From the NCBI GenBank assembly GCA_035620895.1, contig DASPFY010000006.1, positions 1-31,588 of the forward strand: a DNA stretch of 31,588 nucleotides, written 5' to 3'. Below, piece by piece: positions 1-8,127 of this stretch. A model generated the notes under the pieces. It saw nothing but the letters and a program-made list of their open reading frames with translations, had not been told where the DNA came from and searched no databases. The DNA is from TA-21 sp035620895 (lineage in GTDB: Archaea > Thermoproteota > Nitrososphaeria > Nitrososphaerales > Nitrososphaeraceae). A program made the position numbers and the translations under genes. Each line of letters begins with the position of its first letter. Positions within the stretch are counted from its first letter, which is position 1.

Positions 1-441
1 GACTTTGTCTAATCCATTTACCCCCGTCATCAATTTAAATCTATCCTCTTTAAATGAATCTAGACTAATATTCACGCTGTCAAGGCCACTAGATTTTAAC
101 GCTTCTAGTCTCTCTAGAAGTAGTAACCCATTGGTTGTTAGCCCGATGCTCTTAATGTCACCAATCTTTGCAACTGATTTAATTAGATTTTCTACTGAAG
201 GTCTGACCAGTGGTTCACCTCCTGTTATTCTTATTTTTTCAACCCCTAAAGTAGCAAAAATAGATGAAAGCCTAATTATCTCCTCAAAAGTGAGAACTTC
301 AGTAGTATCAAACCACCTTGTATTGTCTTTAGGCATGCAATATCGGCATCTCATGTTGCACTTGTCAGTAACAGAGATTCTTAGCTTTTTTGCAATTCTA
401 CCATAATTATCTATTAATTTGCTATTCATAGATCTTGTCAT
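1..441 (-). CDS. moaA: GTP 3',8-cyclase MoaA, N-terminal part (runs off the window)
   Basis: Radical SAM enzyme of molybdenum cofactor synthesis. It converts GTP to 3',8-cyclo-7,8-dihydro-GTP, the first step toward the pterin. Reading the complement from an ATG at 441 gives an uninterrupted frame to the window edge, about 147 residues. The radical SAM cluster motif C-x3-C-x2-C is visible at Cys28, Cys32 and Cys35 (TDKCNMRCRYCMPK). It is followed by the SAM-binding ITGGEPLVRP segment and by TTNG and SLDS strand motifs typical of MoaA. The C-terminal part with the second iron-sulfur cluster lies outside. It follows the MOSC gene on the same strand after 28 bases, so the two are probably cotranscribed. 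Confidence 0.95.
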   Translation of the reverse strand, partial: MTRSMNSKLIDNYGRIAKKLRISVTDKCNMRCRYCMPKDNTRWFDTTEVLTFEEIIRLSSIFATLGVEKIRITGGEPLVRPSVENLIKSVAKIGDIKSIGLTTNGLLLLERLEALKSSGLDSVNISLDSFKEDRFKLMTGVNGLDKV

Positions 442-469
442 TTGCTTGTATACCAGATTACAATAGATA

Positions 470-1120
470 TCATTTTTTTCTTGCCTGCTTTAACTGTTCG
501 ATGAAATGAAACTTCCAACCATTCGGTAAATCTTTAACCTTGACGGCACGTTCCATTGTTTGAAGATCATCCTTATTTACGGTGTATAATGTGACAATAT
601 CCTTTATGGTAACATTATTTTCATCTTTTTTGATAAGTTTAATTTCATCACCTTGTTCTAACTCTCCTTCCTTCATTACCTTGAAATAGACACCTGTAAG
701 ACCACTTGCCAAAAATTTTTTAATAATATCCATCCTTCCAAATTTTACTCCAAGTTTATAACATGGCATCCTAGGCTGAGTTGCCACGACTTTTGCTGTT
801 CCAATTTGGAATTGATCTCCAATGTTAACCATTTCTTCAAACATTCCTTGTGTAGTGAAATTTTCACCAAACATACCCCAAGGCAATAACATGCCATGGA
901 GTTCCTTATTCCAGTAACTATAATGTTCTCCTGCATAGGCATAGATGGCCTTGTCGGCACCGCCATGAACTGTTAAGTCAGCTTGCTTGTCTCCGTCGAG
1001 GTTGAGTTTCCGTAATCTTATACGACCACTTACCGGTTCCTTATAGATCCCAGTAGTTACAAGTTCATTCTGGAAGTTCACTTGACGTGGAAGACCGACA
1101 TTTAGCGATAATAGCTTCAA
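470..1120 (-). CDS. MOSC domain protein, YiiM-like
   Basis: MOSC domains are beta-strand folds of molybdenum-cofactor sulfurases and related proteins; YiiM relatives handle N-hydroxylated substrates through a molybdenum site. The start of the conserved part (KLLSLNVGLPRQV), the VHGGADKAIYAY segment, GMFGENF, and the conserved cysteine in QPRMPCYKLGVKFGR (about residue 120) all fit the YiiM type. I chose the TTG at 1118-1120 because family members begin right there with M-K-L/I-L-S; an ATG at 1168 would add 16 residues that look unlike the family. No clear ribosome site precedes either start. It lies directly upstream of moaA on the same strand, which links it to molybdenum cofactor use. The substrate is unknown. 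Confidence 0.9.
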   Translation of the reverse strand: MKLLSLNVGLPRQVNFQNELVTTGIYKEPVSGRIRLRKLNLDGDKQADLTVHGGADKAIYAYAGEHYSYWNKELHGMLLPWGMFGENFTTQGMFEEMVNIGDQFQIGTAKVVATQPRMPCYKLGVKFGRMDIIKKFLASGLTGVYFKVMKEGELEQGDEIKLIKKDENNVTIKDIVTLYTVNKDDLQTMERAVKVKDLPNGWKFHFIEQLKQARKK

Positions 1121-1248
1121 GGCACATAATCTATCCAAACATCTTAAATAAACCTTCAAAAGCCACATTGCGACCCAGGTTTTGGAGTTCTCAGACTTTT
1201 GAAGTGAAAAAACTTATACATTATGTGGCCTATTGTCTAGCTGCTGTA

Positions 1249-1443
1249 TTGTTAAGGCTAATTTGCCGTGAAACAGGATTAGATTGCGATTTCGTGATAG
1301 AGGGTGAAACCGAAGAGGAAATCTTGAACAAAGGAGCAGACCATGCTATCAAGGTGCATGATTTAAAAGCTCAAGATATATTTTTTGAACAGACTCCATG
1401 TAATTTCTTGTGTCAGACTTTAAGCAAATTAAGCAATCGATAG
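1249..1443 (+). CDS. DUF1059 family small protein, first copy
   Basis: About 64 residues if started at the TTG at 1249. The core (LICRETGLDCDFVIEGETEEEIL, here split only for reading as LICRETGLDCDF and VIEGETEEEIL) matches the second copy at 6971 closely, including the two cysteines and the acidic helix. The family is small, widespread in archaea and of unknown function. The C-terminus (after QDIFFEQT) diverges from the other copy and gains two cysteines, so it may be altered or decaying. A TATA-like AACTTATACATT at about 1210-1221 lies some 30 bases before the TTG, which would suit a leaderless message. A longer frame opens at 1087 but would overlap the MOSC gene start. Confidence 0.6.
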   Translation: MLRLICRETGLDCDFVIEGETEEEILNKGADHAIKVHDLKAQDIFFEQTPCNFLCQTLSKLSNR

Positions 1444-1514
1444 ATCACGCATCGCAAAAAAAACTTTGTGTTGAAATCATCCCACGCTGAGCAATCTAAA
1501 TGTAACTTTTATCA

Positions 1515-1574
1515 AAAAAAGAAGCTAAATACCAAGTAATAGAACCCTTGCAATGTTCGAATCGTGACGAACCG
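1515..1574 (+). repeat. R1 repeat, copy a (tRNA-like)
   Basis: A-run, then GCTAAATACCAAGTA, ATAGAACCCTTGCA and a T-arm-like ATGTTCGAATCGTGACGAAC. The last part can pair GTTCG with CGAAC. It lacks the ATGCAA spacer seen in other copies. It lies 349 bases 3' of the minus-strand membrane protein gene that ends at 1923. Confidence 0.7.
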
Positions 1575-1723
1575 AGTCATCTGTCAAAATTTTTCCCATA
1601 AAAAACGATCATTATAAACACTGGGCACAAAAATTGAGTCGAATATGATTCACAAATCACCGGGCCTGCATGATTGATTCAAATTCCTAAAATCAAGGAG
1701 ATCTTTAAAGCTAAGAAGTCCAT

Positions 1724-1792
1724 AAGAGTTTCGGAATCCCAATTTAGAACCGATAGAGTCACGGGTACCGACGGGCCCGAATTGTCTCAAGT
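1724..1792 (+). repeat. R3 repeat, copy a
   Basis: GGAATCCCAATTTAGAACC, then GATAGAGTCACGGGTACC and GACGGGCCCGAATTG. It matches copies at 23479, 23584 and (reversed) 28357. Its tail GACGGGCCCG is the same as the tail of the R1 family. Confidence 0.75.
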
Positions 1793-1922
1793 TTTTTTGT
1801 CTATGCTCTTTGATCTAATTAAAGTTGCCATCAAGTCATAATTTCTTCAATCTCTTCTTCACGTGAGTTTATAGTTTCCAGGAAGCATATACAGGTTTTT
1901 CTTTCGACTTTGACATAAGATC

Positions 1923-2165
1923 TTAGCGTTTATTTGATATCAGTGCTAGTAGCTTTTTAAAAAACGATTCATAGTTGTATTCTCGCATTATCCAGATCAA
2001 AGTAGATACAATATATACAGGGAGAAAGTCACCTACAAATGGTATAAATTCAGCAAGGTTCATGATGACTGATACCTTGCCTTTAGTTATCGAGTAGAAC
2101 AACCAAGTTGTTATAACATCAAACACGTCACCGATTATTGGGATACTAAATAGTGGACCAGACAA
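1923..2165 (-). CDS. Small membrane protein of unknown function
   Basis: 80 residues from a TTG start at 2165; no ATG is available because an in-frame stop lies farther upstream. Two hydrophobic stretches (about residues 9-27 and 42-60), separated by a short polar loop and ending in a Lys-rich tail, suggest a two-pass membrane protein. The pattern SIPIIGDVFD followed by EFIPFVGDFLP is an internal repeat of a hydrophobic-Pro-hydrophobic-Gly-Asp motif. I do not recognise the family. Repeats R1a and R3a lie 3' of it. Confidence 0.5.
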   Translation of the reverse strand: MSGPLFSIPIIGDVFDVITTWLFYSITKGKVSVIMNLAEFIPFVGDFLPVYIVSTLIWIMREYNYESFFKKLLALISNKR

Positions 2166-2571
2166 GCAATCCAGAACGTCTGCAATAATTGATATTACTA
2201 GAGCTAAAGCAGCAGTTGTGAAACTACGTTTAGTTTTCTGGCAACTTTATCTCCTATGACAATTTCTTTTAGGCGAAAGTAATTCAATATCCCATCAAGA
2301 ACTGGCTACTTAATCTCAATTATTAGTATCATTTCCTTTCAATATTACTAACATAAGATATTTGAACCTAAAAATTAATTGAACTCTAATCACAAGTTTC
2401 CGAGGTAATAAAGATCATAATTAAACACTTGTCATACCTGGCATTTATTTGTAGAGTAACTTCATATAGGAGAGATTACCTAATTAGTAGTACTTGTAAA
2501 TATATAATGAATATATCAATTCATGACAACAAACGCTTTTTGATGATGGCTCTGCAGGATGTCTGTAAGCA
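2166..2571. other. Intergenic region with likely promoter
   Basis: About 400 AT-rich bases between two divergent genes. A TATA-like AAATATATAAT at 2498-2508 precedes the zinc-binding protein gene. No repeat copy or other gene seen. Confidence 0.35.
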
Positions 2572-2958
2572 ATGACCATGTGTGAAAAATGTAGTAAACA
2601 TGAAGAATACCACTCATGTTCTGAATGTAATCAACATTTATGTATCGAGTGCTTTAATACAGTTCATTTTGGTATTAATGCTCCCAGATCCAGTAGTTCT
2701 ATAGTATATAACAAATGCGTCTTTTGTGGGGAAATATATGGGAGTAATGTTAAAGTTCAAGTTTGCGATAAATGTACAATAATACTGACTTGGATATCTT
2801 CGATGAATTATCTAGCTGCAGTAAATAGGGTTTCACAGTTGATAAGGACAAACAGGTTTGATTCAAAGCTAAAAAATGAGAACTATTGTAAGGCAAATTT
2901 TGGAACACACGCTACTCAAGTTATTATGGATGCAGTAGACAGTTCAAGAATACAGTAA
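2572..2958 (+). CDS. Zinc-binding protein with B-box-like N-terminus
   Basis: 128 residues. The first 35 residues carry Cys4, Cys7, His14, Cys16, Cys19, Cys24, Cys27 and His32, the spacing of a B-box-like double zinc site. A second site is formed by Cys49/Cys52 and Cys65/Cys68 (C-V-F-C and C-D-K-C). The C-terminal half (about 75-128) is alpha-helical and lacks cysteine motifs. No enzyme motif is seen, so a protein- or nucleic acid-binding role is only a guess. Two nearby ATG codons (2572 and 2578) could both serve as start. It stands alone on the plus strand. Confidence 0.7.
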   Translation: MTMCEKCSKHEEYHSCSECNQHLCIECFNTVHFGINAPRSSSSIVYNKCVFCGEIYGSNVKVQVCDKCTIILTWISSMNYLAAVNRVSQLIRTNRFDSKLKNENYCKANFGTHATQVIMDAVDSSRIQ

Positions 2959-3066
2959 CAAAATCCTAGTTTTAGTTCTTGATAGATGCCCACCAAAATC
3001 CAGTTCTTATTCGAACTTCCAAGAGTTCATAAACTCAGTTTCTTATGAAAAAACGAAATATCAGAC

Positions 3067-3109
3067 CAGAACCTACTACATTGAAGTATCTAATCCCGAC
3101 GCATTCGAA
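3067..3109 (+). repeat. R1 repeat, copy g (degenerate)
   Basis: AGAACCTACTACATTGAAG followed by TATCTAATCCCGACGCATTC matches the second half of the R1 consensus with a changed tail. It abuts the stop codon of the minus-strand dioxygenase gene. Confidence 0.5.
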
Positions 3110-4030
3110 CTATTGGTAATAGATTTGGATTTTTATATTATCTGGATCTAGTATAAAGAATGATTTCTTGTTTATTTTATTACTATCATCCGTTAAGACT
3201 TCTATTTTCATTCTCTTCAATTGATGTAATAATTCCTCAAAATTTTCTTTAGATTTTAGATTTAAGGAAAAATGATCGAGACCATGTTGTGTTGAATCGG
3301 CCTTAGCTATATCGTTACCTAGCCATGTGTTGGTCGCAATGTGATGATGATAAGAATCGGCAGCAAAGAAATTTGCGCCGGGATATGAACAGGTATGATG
3401 GAGGCCAAGCACTTCTGAATAAAAATTACTTGATTTAATTAGATCTGACACGTGCAAATGAATATGACCCATTACAGTATCAGCAGGCATGTGCCACTCT
3501 AACTGAGCTTCAGCTTCTTTTAGCAACTGTTTCAGATTTAGATGATCGGTCTTCATTTCTATCTGAAATTGGCCCGTTCTTTTCCACTCCGATGGATGTC
3601 TATCCCTGTAAATCTCGACACCATTAGAATCGGGGTCACTTAAGTAGAGCGATTCTGAAACTGCATGATCTGCTGCTCCTTCAAAATATAGTTGATTCGA
3701 GTTCTCAGTTAAATGCTTGAATATGTTTGATAGATGTCTTCTTGACGGTAACAAGATAGCAAAATGATACAGCCTTGCTTTTCGAATTGTTGATTGTTCT
3801 CTTTCAATCACTGTATTTGATGTATCTATTCTACTTAGGTGTAAAAGATAATCTTTATTGTTACTGCCAATCGGTGAAAGTAATGCACTATCGTCTGAAG
3901 TCTTTTCTATCAACTGGAATCCCAATAAATCACGATAAAAGCTCAGAGACCTTTCTACACTGTAAACATTGAGTTTTACATTAGCTACAGACATGTTAGG
4001 ACTAATCTCAAACGATTTGGTAAATTCCAA
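3110..4030 (-). CDS. Two-domain glyoxalase-fold (VOC) protein, CatE-like extradiol dioxygenase
   Basis: 306 residues with two VOC domains (about 14-145 and 186-305), the layout of the CatE/YfiE group described as catechol 2,3-dioxygenases. Family signatures are clear: HFAILLPSR at 89-97, DHAVSESLYLSDPDSNGVEIY at 121-141 (21 residues, so cite as HAVSESLYLSDPD plus VEIYRDR), GHIHLHVSDL at 188-197 and the triple histidine YHHHIATNTW at 227-236. The product would open an aromatic diol ring, or act on a related small molecule, using a divalent metal. The second domain ends without the glutamate found in many VOC enzymes, as also remembered for CatE itself. A degenerate R1 repeat touches the 3' end. 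The substrate cannot be told from sequence. Confidence 0.85.
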   Translation of the reverse strand: MEFTKSFEISPNMSVANVKLNVYSVERSLSFYRDLLGFQLIEKTSDDSALLSPIGSNNKDYLLHLSRIDTSNTVIEREQSTIRKARLYHFAILLPSRRHLSNIFKHLTENSNQLYFEGAADHAVSESLYLSDPDSNGVEIYRDRHPSEWKRTGQFQIEMKTDHLNLKQLLKEAEAQLEWHMPADTVMGHIHLHVSDLIKSSNFYSEVLGLHHTCSYPGANFFAADSYHHHIATNTWLGNDIAKADSTQHGLDHFSLNLKSKENFEELLHQLKRMKIEVLTDDSNKINKKSFFILDPDNIKIQIYYQ

Positions 4031-4062
4031 GTCCGATACTAGATCTTTCTACAACTTAACAT

Positions 4063-4491
4063 CTACATCAAACCAAGCTGCCTCATCATTCCAACCAGAT
4101 CATAGAATAGATTTTCCTCTATAATTTTCCCGTCTTTCCAGTGGGCTACCGTGCAAAAATCTACCTTAAAAGACTTGTTTGTAGGCTGTATTGTATTTCC
4201 GTCAATGCCCATCATACTACCTTTATGAGTACCTGTAAATTCTACTACGGAACATGTCCAATCACCCTGTGCGAAGAAGATTTTGTACGGATTGTTCCCT
4301 ACATGATTATCAGGAAATGCTTTGAAAAAATATTCTCCTTCCTTTTTGTGTGCTTCTATTCCCATAGTAGGTGGCTGACTCGGCCAACGCACTATTACAT
4401 CATCTGCATGACGTTTGCTAAAAGTGTCCCAGTCCTGCGAATTCCAAGCGTCGTCTAAAGTCTTCATCAAATTCGTATTTTCTTCGCTCAT
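4063..4491 (-). CDS. SnoaL-like ester cyclase family protein
   Basis: 142 residues from the ATG at 4491 (MSEENTNLMKTLDDAWN); an upstream start at 4500 would add three residues. The fold is NTF2/SnoaL-like: an N-terminal helical part with W-N-S-Q-D-W, then RHADDVIVRWPSQPPTMG, EFTGTHKGSMMGIDG and a C-terminal KDGKIIEENLFYD. The family includes polyketide cyclases and many uncharacterised proteins. It lies 32 bases downstream of nothing on its own strand, but directly precedes the dioxygenase gene (32 bases) in the same direction, so both may share a transcript. Confidence 0.8.
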   Translation of the reverse strand: MSEENTNLMKTLDDAWNSQDWDTFSKRHADDVIVRWPSQPPTMGIEAHKKEGEYFFKAFPDNHVGNNPYKIFFAQGDWTCSVVEFTGTHKGSMMGIDGNTIQPTNKSFKVDFCTVAHWKDGKIIEENLFYDLVGMMRQLGLM

Positions 4492-4500
4492 AAACAACAT

Positions 4501-4944
4501 ATCAAATCTAAAATAGAAAAGTCTTTCCTGAATTAACTTTGGTTTTCACGTGTTTTCCTCATTAATTAGGTCATTAATATCTAGAAAAAAGCTAAATACC
4601 AAGTAGTAAAACCCTACTACATGCAGGGTTCAAATCCCGAAGAACCCTAATTGTCAGAAGAGATAAATCATCCGCTTCAACAAATAATTAATTGGATTAC
4701 ACCAAAAATGATATTAGTTTCTGCTGCGATATTGTTGTGAAGTAAGGTTCTTTATAAAGATACTAGAAATTTCTAACTTTGACTAATCTGAAAAACCAGA
4801 TCCGCCCCAACGGCCTCAGAGCTCGCAATTTACTCCTGACTACTAGTATCGATTTATAGTTCAAGTTATGAATAAAGTAACTTAATTCGGTAAATGTGAA
4901 TTATAATTTGTTTTTTAAAATTATAGCGCTATCGTTAACGGTCT
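4501..4944. other. Intergenic region with R1 copy b
   Basis: 444 bases between two minus-strand genes. R1b sits near the ester cyclase start. The rest (4650-4940) shows no frame of note and no further repeat. Confidence 0.4.
4584..4647 (+). repeat. R1 repeat, copy b (tRNA-like)
   Basis: AAAAAAGCTAAATACC, AAGTAGTAAAACCCTACTAC, ATGCAGGGTTCAAATCCCG, AAGAACCC. Two perfect hairpins are possible: GTAGTA with TACTAC, and GGGTTC with GAACCC. On the minus strand the element ends in a T6 tract. It lies 298 bases 3' of DUF1326 gene 1. Confidence 0.8.
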
Positions 4945-5583
4945 CTATGGACCGGTCCAATCAAACGGAAAATGCTTACTGGATCTGCCACTTCTCTTCC
5001 ATTCGAAGCGAACATGTGGAGCATTAACTTCATCTGCTACTGCTATTCCCCATGTTGCAACGGCGCCAGGACCAACCTCACTCCCAGGAGCGTTGATGGT
5101 CTGAACTCGTTTGCCAGGAGGAGTCGTCGGCCCTGTCAATGCTTCAGCCTTAGCGATTACCTTTCCTGGTATTTCGGCACTCCAATAGACGAGATCCTCA
5201 GCCATTTCAAATTTGATAGGTGCGTATTCAAGTCCACGGACTTCTCCAATTAACTTGCCAATTTTTCCCATGAATCCGCCAGCCTTCCCAGTAAAAATCA
5301 TATCCAAAGCCTTGCGCTGCTCTTCATCGGCTCTCTCGTCAAAAAATAATGCAATATCTAATTTGGTATCACCCGCCCAAATGTTCCCTTTGAAGTAATC
5401 TAATATCAACACGTTCAATCCATCAAGTAATGTTTCCCCATACTGTCCCTTGTTGATATGATATGCCATTACTCCTTCGCAATCACCGTAACTAGGAGTT
5501 TGAGCGAATGTGCATGGACATGGTATGTTACATTTGCAAACATCAAACCAATCACCTGTCAGTTTCCAACTTGGAATGGCCAT
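4945..5583 (-). CDS. DUF1326 domain protein 1
   Basis: 212 residues, full-length for the family. The N-terminal cysteine motif is complete: Cys16, Cys18, Cys22, Cys24 (CKCNIPCPC) and Cys35, a likely metal or cluster site, followed by MAYHINKG and DGLNV. The middle has the ALFFDERADEEQRKAL helix and the IFTGKAGG loop shared by all three copies in the window. The biochemical role of DUF1326 is unknown. There is no signal peptide, so it is probably cytoplasmic. Its upstream region resembles that of DUF1326 gene 3, including an R1 copy. The relatives at 26387 and 27284 are clearly paralogous but diverged. Confidence 0.9.
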   Translation of the reverse strand: MAIPSWKLTGDWFDVCKCNIPCPCTFAQTPSYGDCEGVMAYHINKGQYGETLLDGLNVLILDYFKGNIWAGDTKLDIALFFDERADEEQRKALDMIFTGKAGGFMGKIGKLIGEVRGLEYAPIKFEMAEDLVYWSAEIPGKVIAKAEALTGPTTPPGKRVQTINAPGSEVGPGAVATWGIAVADEVNAPHVRFEWKRSGRSSKHFPFDWTGP

Positions 5584-5607
5584 TTCTTCTTAATAGCTTT
5601 GGGAGTA

Positions 5608-5660
5608 TATTAGGATTATATCTTTCTAATTTCCAGATCTGAGTAAACTAGAAGTTTATT
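5608..5660 (-). promoter_or_regulatory. Conserved upstream block of DUF1326 gene 1
   Basis: TATTAGGATTATATC, TTTCTAATTTC and GTAAAC are shared in order and spacing with 27976-28032 upstream of DUF1326 gene 3, directly followed in both by an R1 repeat. The protein-coding sequences are far more diverged than this block, which suggests a kept promoter or operator. The 3' copy holds a perfect 9-base inverted repeat that is not preserved here. Confidence 0.5.
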
Positions 5661-5715
5661 GAGAAAAGCTAAATACCAAATAATAAAACCCTATAACATG
5701 CAAGGTTCGAATCAC
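5661..5715 (+). repeat. R1 repeat, copy c (tRNA-like)
   Basis: GAGAAAAGCTAAATACC, AAATAATAAAACCCTATAAC, ATGCAAGGTTCGAATC, then it breaks off before the CCCGACGGG tail. GGTTCGAATC is the exact T-loop consensus of tRNA. It lies 171 bases 3' of the secreted protein gene that ends at 5886. Confidence 0.75.
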
Positions 5716-5885
5716 TATTTTTGAATTCATGAATTAAATCCCTTAAAATTTGATGTCAACATTTTATTGATTGCCATTTAGCTATGCCATATAGATAAAT
5801 CGTTATCAAAATACATACATTTAGCACCCTGATACCGGTGTTTAGATTTTGTGCTCAAGAAAATTTGGGAAAGTATGAATCGATA

Positions 5886-6830
5886 CTATTCGCTAACAAC
5901 CTTCCAGGTTGGGTGTATTTCATGCCATCCCTTTGGCTTATCAGTAACCCATGCTCCCCATACATGCACCCGGTCGCCTTCCTTCGGAAGAATTACTCCG
6001 CCGTTGCCTTGATCAGGTGGAACTATTTCTACAACTAAGAATCCATCTGTTTTTTCATCATTCTTTTCATTTACTAGGAACTTGAATGGTTCATCTACAT
6101 TCAAAAAGAATTTGTAATCTCCATCATCCATCTTTTTAGTATGCATAACTGTTCCTGTTGCGTCTTGGCATTCGGTCAAGACCCTAAGGTCTTCTGCATT
6201 TGAAGCGCCAGCTAGAACATTTCCTGTCTTGCAGTCAGGACCAGTGAGCCCCTTATGTTGCGTTACTACATCGCGATCTATAGATTCAATTCTATTCTGC
6301 TCTTCTACAGAAATAGGTGCCTCACCTTCCTCTTCTGAAATAGCGATTTCCAATCTTTGTTTCATCTCAACGTTATTTTGAATGTTAACTGTCTGATTAT
6401 TCTCAGTTTGTTGTTGAGTTACTACAGTTTGGTTAGTATTTTGATTCAATTGATTTTCACTAGTTGCCTCAGTCGAGGTTTGATTGTCTACAGAACCTTC
6501 TTCACCACCCAAACTTCCGTCGGTCAAATCACTACCCGTCTGATTAACCCCATCCGAAACCTCTTGACTACCCAGGCCTCCACCAGTTAATTCGCTACCC
6601 GACTGACTAGCCCCTTCTGAATCTTTGCCAAGATCGGGAGAATTCCCTATGCCATTTTCAGATTTATCTTGGATTTTTATGTAATAATTCTTTAATATAT
6701 CGCCAAAAATTGGAGGCGCGTCAGCCCATGATTTTTTCATGTAACCGTTTAAGGTCCCCGCCGATGCAACCAATATAACAGAAATGCTTAGTATCAAGAA
6801 AGATGTCGTTCTGATTCCAAATCCTTTCAT
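5886..6830 (-). CDS. Secreted or membrane-anchored protein with Asn/Gln/Thr-rich linker
   Basis: 314 residues from the ATG at 6830 (MKGFGIRTTSFLILSISVIL), preferred over a TTG at 6860 because it gives a normal signal sequence or anchor. Residues about 60-150 are low-complexity: repeated SGSELTGGGLGSQE-like units followed by Asn/Gln/Thr-rich sequence with several Asn-X-Thr sites, fitting a surface-exposed stalk. The C-terminal 110 residues form a folded domain with two cysteines, DGDYKFFLNVDEPFKFLV, and an ending HVWGAWVTDKPKGWHEIHP. That ending recalls a small beta-domain seen in many bacterial and archaeal secreted proteins, but I cannot name it. R1c lies 3' of the gene. Confidence 0.75.
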   Translation of the reverse strand: MKGFGIRTTSFLILSISVILVASAGTLNGYMKKSWADAPPIFGDILKNYYIKIQDKSENGIGNSPDLGKDSEGASQSGSELTGGGLGSQEVSDGVNQTGSDLTDGSLGGEEGSVDNQTSTEATSENQLNQNTNQTVVTQQQTENNQTVNIQNNVEMKQRLEIAISEEEGEAPISVEEQNRIESIDRDVVTQHKGLTGPDCKTGNVLAGASNAEDLRVLTECQDATGTVMHTKKMDDGDYKFFLNVDEPFKFLVNEKNDEKTDGFLVVEIVPPDQGNGGVILPKEGDRVHVWGAWVTDKPKGWHEIHPTWKVVSE

Positions 6831-6970
6831 TAATTCTATCAATCTCCAATATGCCAACAAACGTTATAAAGCACTACTTTCCCTTGAAATGCCAGTCAGT
6901 AAAAGACTACTCCGATAACCTGGGCAATACAAATCAAAACTTAAAGTATTAACTTTGCACAAATGCCTCT

Positions 6971-7153
6971 ATGTATACAATTTTATGTCGTGATGCCGGT
7001 CGAGATTGTGACTGCATTATTGAAGGCGAGACTGAAGAAGAGATTCTGAAAAATGCTGCAGAACATGCAGTGAAAGAACATGGCTACAAGGAACAGGACA
7101 TTATGACTCCTGAGATGAAGAATAAAATAATATCATTGATACGTAAGTCCTAG
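6971..7153 (+). CDS. DUF1059 family small protein, second copy
   Basis: 60 residues, the usual family length. Sequence MYTILCRDAGRDCDCIIEG with three cysteines, then the acidic helix ETEEEILKNAAEHAVKEHG and TPEMKNKIISLIRKS as a C-terminal helix. Function unknown. Divergent from the secreted protein gene at 6830, sharing a 140-base intergenic region. The copy at 1249 has the same core but an altered end. Confidence 0.85.
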   Translation: MYTILCRDAGRDCDCIIEGETEEEILKNAAEHAVKEHGYKEQDIMTPEMKNKIISLIRKS

Positions 7154-7206
7154 AATTTGAAAATTTATTGTTACCTAGTAGAGCATATGCTAGCATAAGG
7201 ATTGAT

Positions 7207-7572
7207 TTAATCTGTTCCCCATGGATTATCGATAACAAATCGCCAAGTTCCATCAGGCTGCTGCCGTAGCACGTCTGCAGACTTGGCGGATATATGAACA
7301 TGCTTGCCGTCAGGGTCAGTTCCATTGAATGACCATTCGGTAGTTACAAGAGCAAGGTCGTTTGCCTTAAGCACTCTCTTTACACTAAGGTCCAATTTGC
7401 CGTTCATATCAATGAAACTGCGTAGGCTTTCACGTATTCCTTCTGGACTTTTAGCAAGCTTTCCAGGTTGAGAAGCAAAACATGCGAGAGGCTCGTATAA
7501 TGTCATCAGGGAATCTATATCACCGGCATTGATACCTTCTGTTGCCGAGTTAAGCACTTCTTCAGGCGTCAT
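7207..7572 (-). CDS. NTF2/SnoaL-like small protein (DUF4440/SgcJ type)
   Basis: 121 residues from the ATG at 7572 (MTPEEVLNSATEGINAGDID). The helix-rich start, DSLMTLYEPLACFASQPG, the central strand VLKANDLALVTTEWSFNG and the ending DGTWRFVIDNPWG are typical of the SgcJ/EcaC-like or DUF4440 branch of the NTF2 fold. Such proteins bind or turn over small molecules in a cone-shaped pocket; no catalytic residue can be assigned here. Converges with the DUF1059 gene. Confidence 0.8.
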   Translation of the reverse strand: MTPEEVLNSATEGINAGDIDSLMTLYEPLACFASQPGKLAKSPEGIRESLRSFIDMNGKLDLSVKRVLKANDLALVTTEWSFNGTDPDGKHVHISAKSADVLRQQPDGTWRFVIDNPWGTD

Positions 7573-7599
7573 GTTTCCAGACACATAGCAATATTCCAA

Positions 7600-8127
7600 T
7601 AGCTGTTACTATAAATTTGTTATTTGCGAGTTAATTTACTCCAAAATTAGATTGATGAAAAACTCAAATTCGAATACCTTCACAATTGTCAGTTACAACA
7701 CGGTCATGGTTCCAACATTGCTTTTGCATATACCATTTAACAGGACCTTACTACATGAACTGTCCGAATCCCCCGAACCCGACACATCTTTACGATCTTT
7801 TAGTAAACATAATAATAAATTGTTGAGTTTATTAGATTATATAGACCTTAGACCTCCAGAGAATGACTCAAGCGAACGATGGACTAAAATAAGCAAACAA
7901 TGCCGTTACAAAGTAATCAGCAATACAACTGATGGAAGGAGTTTTTCAAGAGATTCCTCCAGTTGTTTTTGTTGAAACGTTATAGTTACACTGCTCTATA
8001 AACTATATAAAAGATCCATGTTTTCTTAATTTTGGTCTTTTAGACCATCCAATAGCAAAGGGTTGATCAAAATTGACACTTCTAACGGTAGAAATGACGT
8101 ACACATGAATAATTGAATGCGAAGAAC
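7600..8127. other. Region without a convincing gene
   Basis: A plus-strand open frame (7652-7975, 107 codons) is the only candidate. It has a Ser/Asn/Arg-rich composition, no domain I recognise and a Cys-rich end (SSSCFC). I would not rely on it. A T-rich run near 8028-8041 could end transcription. Confidence 0.35.
7652..7975 (+). CDS. Doubtful open frame, unknown protein
   Basis: 107 codons starting with two ATG codons (MMKNSNSNTF). It shows a weakly hydrophobic segment (MVPTLLLHIPF) and a polar remainder rich in Ser and Arg. No homology recognised, no ribosome site, and composition like translated noncoding AT-rich DNA. Listed only because no other gene fills this stretch. Confidence 0.2.
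   Translation: MMKNSNSNTFTIVSYNTVMVPTLLLHIPFNRTLLHELSESPEPDTSLRSFSKHNNKLLSLLDYIDLRPPENDSSERWTKISKQCRYKVISNTTDGRSFSRDSSSCFC

Larger units (their letters stand above)
1444..1922. other. Intergenic region with two repeat families
   Basis: No gene seen in 479 bases between convergent genes. It holds R1 copy a (1515-1574) and R3 copy a (1724-1792). Around 1640-1675 there is a stretch with GATTCACAAATCAC and CCGGGCC that resembles 10018-10065, perhaps a further degenerate relative. Confidence 0.5.
5584..5885. other. Intergenic region: conserved upstream block plus R1 copy c
   Basis: Holds the block 5608-5660 that is similar to the upstream region of DUF1326 gene 3, then R1c. Nothing recognised in 5716-5885 except an AT-rich stretch. 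Confidence 0.45.

Noticed and set aside
3110..4030. Missing C-terminal glutamate ligand in the second VOC domain
   Set aside because: At first it looked like a lost metal ligand, but as far as I recall CatE-type proteins lack it as well, and all other signatures fit that group. It is probably normal for the family.
7101..7325. Minus-strand open frame over the DUF1059 gene end
   Set aside because: Overlaps the clear NTF2-like and DUF1059 genes in another frame; shadow.
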